Assembly (NCBI GenBank): GCA_021781855.1
Contig: JAJXWC010000119.1
Span: forward strand, 1-7,004
Origin: Bacillota bacterium
GTDB lineage: Bacteria; Bacillota; Bacilli; Lactobacillales; Streptococcaceae
Length of the DNA: 7,004 nt
Direction: 5' to 3'
Shown: positions 1-6,079 of the stretch, one piece after another
Layout: every line of letters starts with the position of its first letter
Position numbering within the stretch: position 1 is the stretch's first letter
Translations under genes and position numbers: made by a program
The notes under the pieces: generated by a model
Told to the model about the DNA's origin: nothing
The model's database searches: none
Seen by the model: only the letters and a program-made list of their open reading frames with translations

Positions 1-1
1 T

Positions 2-112
2 AAAGCAACCCTTCAGCCAACAGACCAGATTCTTTTCAAAGGCTCAAATGGAATGCATCTTGCCCCTGTCATCGAAAATATGCTGTCATCATCAAAATCG
101 AATTTCGCTTAG
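2..112 (+). CDS. murF: C-terminal end of UDP-N-acetylmuramoyl-tripeptide--D-alanyl-D-alanine ligase (partial)
   Basis: An open frame enters from the left edge and runs 36 codons to a TAG at 110-112. The peptide contains ILFKGSNGMHLAPVIENML, which resembles the C-terminal end of MurF ligases, where an 'LxKGSxxMxLxxV' stretch closes the third domain. MurF adds D-Ala-D-Ala to the UDP-MurNAc-tripeptide in the cytoplasm, the last soluble step of peptidoglycan precursor assembly. The identification rests on this short tail only, so it is moderately secure. The gene is followed directly by its own terminator and appears functionally unrelated to the peptide transporter downstream. Confidence 0.7.
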   Translation, partial: KATLQPTDQILFKGSNGMHLAPVIENMLSSSKSNFA

Positions 113-126
113 AATTTCGATTTTTT
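94..126 (+). terminator. Intrinsic terminator of the upstream (murF) gene
   Basis: The arms are 94-106 and 112-124, with a five-base loop GCTTA. The stem has nine perfect pairs (AAAATCGAA with TTCGATTTT), one T-T mismatch and three more pairs. A run of six T (121-126) finishes it. The TAG stop codon at 110-112 lies in the loop and first base of the 3' arm, so coding sequence and terminator overlap. It separates the upstream transcription unit from the optS promoter, which starts 12 bases further on. Confidence 0.8.
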
Positions 127-137
127 ATAAAAAAATA

Positions 138-166
138 TTGACAAAATTCCTAATTACGTGTAAAAT
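138..166 (+). promoter_or_regulatory. Predicted sigma-A promoter of optS
   Basis: A perfect -35 box TTGACA (138-143) is followed by 17 bases and the -10 box TAAAAT (161-166). Transcription should start near 172-174, giving a leader of about 63 bases before the optS start codon. This is the only strong promoter between the murF terminator and optS. Confidence 0.8.
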
Positions 167-179
167 ATCAAATATAGTA

Positions 180-194
180 AATTTTCAGATAATA
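180..194 (+). promoter_or_regulatory. CodY box upstream of optS
   Basis: The 15 bases AATTTTCAGATAATA match the CodY consensus AATTTTCWGAAAATT at 13 of 15 positions (differences at 11 and 15). The site begins 13 bases after the -10 box, at roughly +7 to +21 of the predicted transcript. CodY bound here would overlap the initiating polymerase or block its path. CodY is known to repress peptide-transport and proteolysis genes in lactococci when branched-chain amino acids are abundant. Confidence 0.8.
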
Positions 195-235
195 TTATTT
201 TACTAAATCATTCTTACCCACAAAGGAATAAACAC

Positions 236-1888
236 ATGAAAAAAAGAAAAATTGCCGCATTAGGTATTCTTTCATTTGCAACCATTGGACTTCTCGCAGC
301 TTGCGGTAATAAGACGGCAACGCAGAAAAATATTCAGTTCTCAATTCCTACGGACGTTACTTCGCTGGACACAACCATTCTCACTGACCAGTATTCGTAT
401 GATGTTTCAGGAAATGTCGAAGAAGGCGCCACTCGTGTAAACAGCAACGGTGATGCGGCCCTAGCACTTGCAAAATCTATTGATGTTTCAAGCGACGGAC
501 TGACTTACACAGTTACACTCAGACCAGATTTGAAGTGGTCAAACGGAGATGAACTCACTGCGCAAGACTTCGTTTATGCCTGGCAACGTGCTGTTGACCC
601 CAAAACAGGTTCAGAATATGCATATCTCATGGGAGCAGTAGCAGGAGCAAATGATATTATGGCGAGCAAAGCTGCTGTTAATACATTAGGAATCAAAGCC
701 GATAGCGCAACACAATTTACAGTAAAACTGGCTCAACCCACACCTTATTTCAAATTTCTTCTTTCAGAGCCTGTCTATTATCCATTAGACCAAAAAGTTG
801 TTGAAAAATACGGTAAACAATTTGGGACAACATCAGATAAAACAGTCTATGACGGTCCTTTTATGTTCAAATCAACAAACGGTTGGACAGGGACAAATAA
901 AACATTCTCAATCTATGCCAATCCGAATTATTGGGACAAAAGTGCTGTGAAATCAAAAGAGATAGACTTCCAAGTCATCAGCAATGCAAATACAGGAGCT
1001 CAGCTCTACAAACAAGGCAAGCTCGATTTCACACTTTTGCCTACACCAGACCTTATCAACGCCAATAAAGATGAAAAAGGCTTCACTGTCTTTAAACAAG
1101 CGCGGACGGACTATATCGAATATAATCAGTCAGGAAAAAATGCTTCAAGCACAGATGCTCAGAAAGCCCTTGCCAATCAAGATATCCGTGAAGCACTTAA
1201 TCTCGCAACCAATCGTGAAGCCATAGTGCAAAATGCCCTTCCTTATTCAACCCCAGCAACGAGCTTTACACCAGTAGGAATGAGCAAAACTTCAACGGGC
1301 GAAGATTTTGCTAAGTATGCGGAACAGCCTTATACCTACGATGCAAGTAAAGCAAAAACACTCTGGGAAAAAGGCTTGAAAGAAATAGGTTTAGGCAAAG
1401 TAACACTGAGTTTAGAAGCAGCGAGTGACCTTGCTCCATCCGCAGCAACAGCAAATTACCTTCAAACTTCATACGAAAAAGATTTGCCAGGTCTGACAAT
1501 TAACTTGAAACTTGTTCCTTTCCAACAACGTTTACAAGATGCTCAAAACGGAACATTTGATATGGTACTCTCTGGCTGGGGAGGAGACTATGCGGAACCT
1601 TCAACCTTCTTGCAGCTCTTTGTAACAGGACAGTCTTACAATGATGGCAAATTCTCAAGCTCAGCTTATGATAAAGCATTTACAGCAGCCTCAACGGCTC
1701 CAGATGTTCTCAACCAAGCTAAGACAGATGCGGATTATAAAGCTGATGAAACAGCTTTGTACCAAGGTTCTTATATTAATCCAGTAGATTTCCAAGCCAA
1801 TCCAGCACTGATGAATCCAAATATCAAAGGTCTGGATTTCCATTCTACAGGTCTGGCTTATGACTTGAAAACAGCTTACATCAAGTAA
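236..1888 (+). CDS. optS: Peptide ABC transporter substrate-binding lipoprotein OptS
   Basis: This 550-residue extracellular solute-binding protein of family 5 (OppA/DppA type) would capture peptides outside the cell and deliver them to OptB-OptC. The N-terminus is a lipoprotein signal peptide: MKKRK, a hydrophobic core, then the lipobox LAAC with Cys23 as the lipid attachment site. The family signature region lies around residues 86-123 and includes KWSNGDELTAQDFVYAWQRA, with Trp101. The length is normal for the family. The start ATG is supported by AAAGGA (222-227) eight bases upstream and by the correctly placed signal peptide. It is clearly paralogous to the next gene: long matching stretches such as TDYIEYNQ, REALNLAT and GGDYAEPSTFLQLF occur in both. 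Position in front of a second binding protein and optBCD matches the lactococcal optSABCDF (dpp) operon. No frameshift or internal stop is present. The peptide length range it binds cannot be read from the sequence. Confidence 0.88.
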   Translation: MKKRKIAALGILSFATIGLLAACGNKTATQKNIQFSIPTDVTSLDTTILTDQYSYDVSGNVEEGATRVNSNGDAALALAKSIDVSSDGLTYTVTLRPDLKWSNGDELTAQDFVYAWQRAVDPKTGSEYAYLMGAVAGANDIMASKAAVNTLGIKADSATQFTVKLAQPTPYFKFLLSEPVYYPLDQKVVEKYGKQFGTTSDKTVYDGPFMFKSTNGWTGTNKTFSIYANPNYWDKSAVKSKEIDFQVISNANTGAQLYKQGKLDFTLLPTPDLINANKDEKGFTVFKQARTDYIEYNQSGKNASSTDAQKALANQDIREALNLATNREAIVQNALPYSTPATSFTPVGMSKTSTGEDFAKYAEQPYTYDASKAKTLWEKGLKEIGLGKVTLSLEAASDLAPSAATANYLQTSYEKDLPGLTINLKLVPFQQRLQDAQNGTFDMVLSGWGGDYAEPSTFLQLFVTGQSYNDGKFSSSAYDKAFTAASTAPDVLNQAKTDADYKADETALYQGSYINPVDFQANPALMNPNIKGLDFHSTGLAYDLKTAYIK

Positions 1889-1933
1889 GTTGAAAGGTTT
1901 GTTTTATCTGCAAGGATTGCATCTTGCTGAATT

Positions 1934-1969
1934 AAACAACATTCCTAATTTTTAGGAATGTTGTTTTTT
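1934..1969 (+). terminator. Intrinsic terminator of optS
   Basis: A perfect 15-base-pair inverted repeat has arms 1934-1948 and 1952-1966 with the loop TTT, and six T at 1964-1969. The core is CAACATTCCTAA paired with TTAGGAATGTTG. It lies 45 bases after the optS stop and should end most optS transcripts, so optA and the permease genes depend chiefly on the promoters that follow. Confidence 0.9.
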
Positions 1970-1977
1970 AATCTGTA

Positions 1978-2030
1978 TGATGAAACAAGTTCCGCCAAAA
2001 AAAACAAAAAGAATTCGGAAAACTTCATCA
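1978..2030 (+). repeat. Imperfect inverted repeat with an A-rich loop
   Basis: TGATGAA (1978-1984) pairs with TTCATCA (2024-2030), and TTCCG (1990-1994) pairs with CGGAA (2016-2020). A few unpaired bases lie between the two stems, and a 21-base A-rich segment forms the loop. It sits just upstream of the optA distal promoter's -35 box (2037) and is not followed by a T-run, so it is not a terminator. Function unknown; it could be a DNA-level element or chance. Confidence 0.35.
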
Positions 2031-2036
2031 GAATGC

Positions 2037-2065
2037 TTGACATGCTTAAACGAATCTGATAAAAT
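2037..2065 (+). promoter_or_regulatory. Predicted distal promoter of optA (P1)
   Basis: The -35 box TTGACA (2037-2042) is perfect, the spacer is 17 bases, and the -10 box is TAAAAT (2060-2065), preceded by TGA (2057-2059), which gives an extended -10. Transcription should start near 2072. This is the strongest-looking promoter in the window by match to consensus. Confidence 0.8.
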
Positions 2066-2078
2066 TACAAACATAGCA

Positions 2079-2093
2079 AATTTTCAGAAAATA
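2079..2093 (+). promoter_or_regulatory. CodY box at optA P1
   Basis: AATTTTCAGAAAATA matches the CodY consensus at 14 of 15 positions; only the last base differs. It starts 13 bases after the P1 -10 box, exactly as at the optS promoter. It is the best CodY site in the window. Confidence 0.87.
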
Positions 2094-2214
2094 ATAGACA
2101 CAACTGAAGATTGCTAAGAGTACAGATTTAACTTGAAAAAAGCCTTTATACATTGGTAAAGAGTTGCCATAAGAAAATCTAATGACTACTTTAAAAAAAC
2201 AGTGCACATTTTAC

Positions 2215-2243
2215 TTTACTTTTTAGGTTGAATTAAGTATAAT
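2215..2243 (+). promoter_or_regulatory. Predicted proximal promoter of optA (P2)
   Basis: The -10 box TATAAT (2238-2243) is perfect. The -35 region TTTACT (2215-2220) lies 17 bases upstream and matches TTGACA at four of six positions. Start of transcription would be near 2250. The weak -35 makes it less certain than P1, but the CodY box in the same relative position supports it. Confidence 0.55.
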
Positions 2244-2255
2244 ACCAATATAATA

Positions 2256-2270
2256 AATTTTCTGACAATA
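2256..2270 (+). promoter_or_regulatory. CodY box at optA P2
   Basis: AATTTTCTGACAATA matches the CodY consensus at 13 of 15 positions (differences at 11 and 15). It begins 12 bases after the P2 -10 box, one base less than at the other two promoters. CodY bound here would also stand in the path of polymerase coming from P1. Confidence 0.77.
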
Positions 2271-2280
2271 TAAAAAATAA

Positions 2281-2295
2281 CAAACTCAGAAAATG
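2281..2295 (+). promoter_or_regulatory. Weak CodY-like site before the optA ribosome binding site
   Basis: The right half, CAGAAAAT, fits the CodY consensus, but the left half does not (10 of 15 overall). It lies 10 bases beyond the P2 CodY box. It may be an auxiliary low-affinity site or simply AT-rich chance. Confidence 0.25.
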
Positions 2296-2303
2296 TTTAA
2301 ATG

Positions 2304-2311
2304 AAAGAGGG
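2304..2311 (+). promoter_or_regulatory. Ribosome binding site that fixes the optA start
   Basis: AAAGAGGG lies seven bases before the ATG at 2319. An in-frame ATG at 2301 would place this site inside the coding sequence and would add six residues before the signal peptide, so 2319 is the better start. Confidence 0.85.
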
Positions 2312-2318
2312 AAATTTC

Positions 2319-4001
2319 ATGAAAACTTGGAAAAAAGTGGGCTTAGGTACAGTAACCTTGGCTTCAGTAGCTTTACTTGCTGCCTGTGGCGGAGGGTCAT
2401 CAAAATCAGACGCAGGACGTGCGCCTCAATTAGCTATCCCAACAGATATCACAACACTTGACTCAACATTGAATACAGATACGTATTCTAATATCTTCAT
2501 TGGTAACACTGAAGAAGGTGCAATGCGTGTAAATTCAGACGGAAAAGCTGTTCCAGCTTTGGCTGAAAGTGTTACGGCATCAAGCGATGGTTTGACTTAT
2601 GACATCAAACTTCGTTCAGGCTTGAAATGGTCTAATGGCACACCATTGACTGCAAAAGATTTCGTTTACGCTTGGCAACGTGCAGTAAATCCAGCGACAG
2701 GTTCGCAATACGCTTATTTGCTTGGAAATATCCAAAATGCGAATAAGATTATGGGATTGAAAACAGCAACTCAAGCAGACCTTGACACGCTTGGTGTAAA
2801 AGCAGTAAGTGATACTGAACTCAAAGTAACTTTGACACAACCAACACCATACTTCGATTTCCTTTTGGCTGAGTCTGTTTACTATCCTTTGAACCAACAA
2901 TTCGTTGAAAAATACGGCAAAGAATACGGTACTTCATCAGATAAAACATTGTACTGTGGACCATTCGTCTTTAAAGGTAGCGGTTGGACAGGTACGAACG
3001 AGTCATTCAAACTTGTTAAAAACAAAGATTACTATGACCCATCAAGTGTGAAATCAAATGAAGTAGATTATCAAGTCGTAAAAAATCCTACCACAGCAGT
3101 TCAGCTCTTCAAACAGGGCAAACTTGACCAAGTTGGATTGGGCACACCAGACCTTTACAATGCTAATAAAGGCTATACAAAGAACGCCAAATTGATTAGT
3201 CTTAAAGAATCAACAACAGACTATATCGAATACAACCAAACAGGTAAAGGAACTTCAAATCCAACAGCTGCTAAAGCTTTGCAAAACCAAAAAATTCGTG
3301 AAGCACTCAATCTTGCAACTGACCGTCAATCAATCGTTGAAAATTCAACAGCAGGTTCTTCAGTAGCAACAGGCTTCACACCAGCAGGTATGGCTAAAAC
3401 TTCAACAGGTGAAGACTTTGCAAAATATGCAGCACAGCCTTACACTTATGATGTTGCTAAAGCTAAAACACTTTGGGAAGAAGGTCTGAAAGAAATTGGT
3501 GCAACATCTGTCAACCTTTCTTATGAAACAGATGCAGATTCACCAACGGCTAAAACACAAGCTGACTTCCTCCAAACATCATTGGCTAAAGCTCTTCCAG
3601 GACTGACAATTACTGAAAAGATTGTTCCTTTCCAACAACGTCTGAAAGATTCTGCTGCTCATAACTTTGATATGGTCAATTCACTTTGGGGTGGTGACTA
3701 TGCTGAACCTTCAACATTCTTGCAACTCTTTGCAGCAGGTTCAGGATATAATGATGGTGGTTTTGTGAATAGCGCTTATCAAGCGGCTTGGACAAAAGCT
3801 TCAACAATGCCTGATGTAACAAATGATGCGGCTCGTGATGCTGATTATAAGGCTGCTGAACAAGCACTTTATGACCAAGCAAGCATCAATCCAATTTACT
3901 TCCGTACAACACCAGCACTTACTAATCCAAATATGACTGGTTTGGATTTCCACGGAACAGGTCTCTCATATGATCTTAAGAGTGTTTATATTAACAAATA
4001 A
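2319..4001 (+). CDS. optA: Peptide ABC transporter substrate-binding lipoprotein OptA
   Basis: This 560-residue family 5 solute-binding lipoprotein is a paralogue of OptS. From the chosen ATG the signal peptide begins MKTWKK and ends in the lipobox LAAC, with the lipidated Cys at residue 23, the same number as in OptS. An upstream in-frame ATG (2301) is rejected because the ribosome binding site lies inside that extension. The family signature surrounds Trp104 (KWSNGTPLTAKDFVYAWQRA). A second cysteine occurs at residue 213 in LYCGPF, where OptS has Asp206 in VYDGPF; a Cys is unexpected in an exported lipoprotein of this kind. OptA would capture peptides at the cell surface for OptB-OptC. It has two predicted promoters with CodY boxes, and a hairpin after it may reduce read-through into optB, which would favour excess binding protein over permease. 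Assignment as optA relies on order in the operon; specificity cannot be read directly. Confidence 0.88.
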   Translation: MKTWKKVGLGTVTLASVALLAACGGGSSKSDAGRAPQLAIPTDITTLDSTLNTDTYSNIFIGNTEEGAMRVNSDGKAVPALAESVTASSDGLTYDIKLRSGLKWSNGTPLTAKDFVYAWQRAVNPATGSQYAYLLGNIQNANKIMGLKTATQADLDTLGVKAVSDTELKVTLTQPTPYFDFLLAESVYYPLNQQFVEKYGKEYGTSSDKTLYCGPFVFKGSGWTGTNESFKLVKNKDYYDPSSVKSNEVDYQVVKNPTTAVQLFKQGKLDQVGLGTPDLYNANKGYTKNAKLISLKESTTDYIEYNQTGKGTSNPTAAKALQNQKIREALNLATDRQSIVENSTAGSSVATGFTPAGMAKTSTGEDFAKYAAQPYTYDVAKAKTLWEEGLKEIGATSVNLSYETDADSPTAKTQADFLQTSLAKALPGLTITEKIVPFQQRLKDSAAHNFDMVNSLWGGDYAEPSTFLQLFAAGSGYNDGGFVNSAYQAAWTKASTMPDVTNDAARDADYKAAEQALYDQASINPIYFRTTPALTNPNMTGLDFHGTGLSYDLKSVYINK

Positions 4002-4017
4002 ACTAGAAAATTGAATA

Positions 4018-4061
4018 AACGAGAAAGCAAGGGCCACTTGTGGCACCTACTTTTTCGCGTT
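4018..4061 (+). terminator. Hairpin between optA and optB, possible attenuating terminator or processing site
   Basis: The core GCCACTTGTGGC (4033-4044) is a perfect short inverted repeat, flanked by GG and CC with one bulged A. Outer parts can also pair: AACG (4018-4021) with CGTT (4058-4061), and GAAAG (4023-4027) with the CTTTTTC stretch (4050-4056). The T-run (4051-4055) lies five bases past the inner stem, so termination should be incomplete. No promoter is evident between it and optB, so optBCD must be read through it. Confidence 0.5.
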
Positions 4062-4089
4062 ATATCGTTATATTAGGAAAGAATACTAT

Positions 4090-5013
4090 ATGCTAGCTAA
4101 ATATATTTTAAAGCGTGTCGCAATGATGATATTGACTTTGTTCATCGTTGTTACGGCTACCTTCTTCTTGATGCAGATTATGCCAGGGACACCTTTTCAC
4201 AATCCAAAACTTTCTCCTCAACAGCTTCAACAACTGATGGCTGCCTATGGATTAGACAAACCGCTTTGGGAACAATATCTGATTTACATCGGACATGCGT
4301 TCACGGGTAATTTTGGTACCTCATTCACTTATACCAACCAGCCCGTAAGCATGATGATTGCTCAACGTTTACCTGTTTCAGCTCAACTTGGGCTTGAAGC
4401 TATGATTATCGCTCTTGTTTTGGGAATTCCGTTTGGAGTACTCTCTGCACGTTATCGCAATACATGGGTTGATAATATTTTATCTGTTATTTCGACATTT
4501 TCGTTCTCTATTCCCTCATTTGTAGTAGGAACTTTACTTTTACTTGCATTTGGATATACTTTGCAATGGTTGCCTGTTACAGGTTGGGACGGCTTTATGA
4601 CGGGAACTTCTGTAATGCCTGCGCTTGCTTTATCGCTTGCTTCAATGGCACAAGTCACAGCGTTTGTCCGTTCGGAAATGATTGAATCGTTAAGTTCAGA
4701 TTATATCCTTTTGGCGCGTGCTAAAGGATTGTCTGACAGTGAAGTTTTGTGGAAACATGCAATTCGTAACTCTCTTATTCCAGTTCTTACACTCATTGGT
4801 CCAATGACGGCTGCTCTTTTGACAGGTTCTGTTTTGATTGAAACAATCTTCTCCATTCCAGGTATTGGACAACAATTCGTCAACTCAATTCCATCAAAAG
4901 ACTTTCCTGTTATCATGGGAACAACGATTATTTATGCAGTGATGTTAATGGCAATGATTTTGATTACAGATATTATCACAGCCTTTGTTGACCCACGTGT
5001 AAGATTAGACTAA
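4090..5013 (+). CDS. optB: Peptide ABC transporter permease OptB
   Basis: This 307-residue inner subunit is of the DppB/OppB type and forms, with OptC, the membrane channel for peptides. The N-terminus LAKYILKRV followed by a long hydrophobic segment (about 9-30) and MPGTPF (31-36) is typical of DppB/OppB proteins. Further membrane segments lie near 98-120, 127-155, 170-192, 235-257 and 275-300. The EAA-type cytoplasmic loop that contacts the ATPases is at about 202-232 (YILLARAKGL...HAIRNSLIPV). The C-terminus ends DPRVRLD, a common ending in this family. Length is normal. AGGAAAG (4075-4081) precedes the ATG. It is 88 bases after optA and 18 before optC, with no promoter seen in either gap, so it is co-transcribed. 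Confidence 0.92.
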   Translation: MLAKYILKRVAMMILTLFIVVTATFFLMQIMPGTPFHNPKLSPQQLQQLMAAYGLDKPLWEQYLIYIGHAFTGNFGTSFTYTNQPVSMMIAQRLPVSAQLGLEAMIIALVLGIPFGVLSARYRNTWVDNILSVISTFSFSIPSFVVGTLLLLAFGYTLQWLPVTGWDGFMTGTSVMPALALSLASMAQVTAFVRSEMIESLSSDYILLARAKGLSDSEVLWKHAIRNSLIPVLTLIGPMTAALLTGSVLIETIFSIPGIGQQFVNSIPSKDFPVIMGTTIIYAVMLMAMILITDIITAFVDPRVRLD

Positions 5014-5031
5014 GAAAGGAGAGTAGAAAAA

Positions 5032-6060
5032 ATGGAAAATGTAAACAAAAAATTCATTCTCGTGGGAACAAAAGATTCTCACGATATGGAATTGATTTCA
5101 AAACCTGCTCTTACTTTCTGGCAAGATGCTTGGCGTCGTTTCAAAAAAAATAAAGTTGCGGTTGTCGCAGCAGTTGTCGTTATTGCAACCATTATCTTTG
5201 CAATTATTTCGACAGTGATTATCCCACAAAGTGCTGCTAATAATTTTAACCCTAATAAAGTACAAGTTTATAAAAATTTGCCTCCTAAAATTGGCAATGG
5301 TATTCCCGGATTTGACGGTAATTTTACCACGCCAGGAAATAGTCAATCAACCAATGTTTATCAAGACCAAAAAGTTCCTGCTGGCACTTCTTACATTTTG
5401 GGAACGGATAGTCTTGGACGTTCTCTTGCGAAACGTACCGCTGTTGGACTTCGAATCTCTCTCTTGATTGCATTTTCTGCAGTTTTGTTTGATATTTTTA
5501 TCGGGATTACGTATGGTTTAATCTCTGGCTGGATTGGCGGTCGTGTCGATACTGTCATGCAGCGTATCATTGAGATTATTTCGTCTATTCCTTGGTTAGT
5601 CATTGTTACAATGCTCGGAATGCTTCTCGGTCAAGGTATTACTTCGATTATTTTGGCGATTGGGCTGTTCATTTGGACTGGTGTAGCGCGACAGGTTCGT
5701 AACCTGACCTTGAGTTGGAAAGAACGAGAATTTATTCTTGCCTCAAAAACTCTAGGAGAATCAACATTTCGGATTATGGTTCGCCATTTGCTTCCTAATA
5801 TGTTGGGGGTTATCATTGTTCAAATTATGTTTGACATTCCTTCTGTTATCTTTACGGAAGCGATTTTGTCAGCAATCAATCTTGGGGTTAAGCCTCCTAC
5901 ATCTTCGCTTGGCTCACTGATTTCAGATGGTATTGCTAGTTTGCAATTCTACCCATGGCAGTTGATTGTGCCGGCTATTGTTCTTTCACTGTTGTCGCTT
6001 TCGTTCTTCCTCTTTGGTTATGGGCTTCGTGATGCGTTTGACCCTAAATCTGCAGATTAA
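5032..6060 (+). CDS. optC: Peptide ABC transporter permease OptC
   Basis: This 342-residue partner permease is of the DppC/OppC type. An N-terminal cytoplasmic part with LTFWQDAWRRFKKNK (27-41) and the first membrane segment (about 42-65) match the OppC N-terminal domain. An external loop (about 66-118) follows, then the family motif LGTDSLGRSLAKR (123-135) and the permease core. Further membrane segments lie near 141-165, 187-203, 205-218, 257-275 and 310-332. The EAA loop is at about 231-256 (FILASKTLGE...RHLLPN). In the motif, Ser131 stands where most relatives have Asp (GTDxxGRD), a mild deviation. AAAGGAG (5015-5021) lies ten bases before the ATG. It follows optB by 18 bases and precedes optD by 19, so all three are evidently one transcript. 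Confidence 0.92.
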   Translation: MENVNKKFILVGTKDSHDMELISKPALTFWQDAWRRFKKNKVAVVAAVVVIATIIFAIISTVIIPQSAANNFNPNKVQVYKNLPPKIGNGIPGFDGNFTTPGNSQSTNVYQDQKVPAGTSYILGTDSLGRSLAKRTAVGLRISLLIAFSAVLFDIFIGITYGLISGWIGGRVDTVMQRIIEIISSIPWLVIVTMLGMLLGQGITSIILAIGLFIWTGVARQVRNLTLSWKEREFILASKTLGESTFRIMVRHLLPNMLGVIIVQIMFDIPSVIFTEAILSAINLGVKPPTSSLGSLISDGIASLQFYPWQLIVPAIVLSLLSLSFFLFGYGLRDAFDPKSAD

Positions 6061-6079
6061 ATGAAAGGAGAATGAAAAA

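Larger units (their letters stand above)
1889..2318 (+). other. 430-base intergenic regulatory region between optS and optA
   Basis: In order this stretch holds the optS terminator, an imperfect hairpin with an A-rich loop, a promoter with a strong CodY box, about 120 bases (2094-2214) in which I see no clear element, a second promoter with another CodY box, a weak third CodY-like site, and the optA ribosome binding site. No credible gene is present: small frames such as the 14-codon ATG at 2182 lack a ribosome binding site. Transcripts from the first promoter would carry a leader of about 245 bases, those from the second about 70. Confidence 0.75.

Noticed and set aside
2133..2162. Additional promoter (TTGAAA with TAAAGA) in the optA leader
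   Set aside because: The -10 match is poor, no CodY box follows at the spacing seen for the other three promoters, and nothing else supports it.
2182..2226. 14-codon frame as a possible leader peptide in the optA leader
   Set aside because: No ribosome binding site precedes it, and its AT-rich composition makes such short frames expected by chance.
2301..2321. Upstream ATG giving OptA six extra N-terminal residues
   Set aside because: The AAAGAGGG ribosome binding site lies inside this extension and correctly precedes the ATG at 2319, and the signal peptide starting at 2319 matches that of OptS with the lipid Cys at residue 23.
2616..2900. Long open frame on the minus strand inside optA, and similar frames inside the other genes
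   Set aside because: They lie wholly within well-supported genes, lack ribosome binding sites and show no recognisable domains; they are shadows of the real reading frames.
4031..4050. GTGGCACC resembling a T-box antiterminator sequence
   Set aside because: It is simply one arm of the short hairpin after optA; the AGGGTGG...CCGCG context, the specifier stem and a downstream terminator are all absent.
6061..6075. ATG directly after the optC stop as a start for optD or a tiny gene
   Set aside because: It closes after four codons and contains the optD ribosome binding site; the ATG at 6080 opens the ABC ATPase frame.
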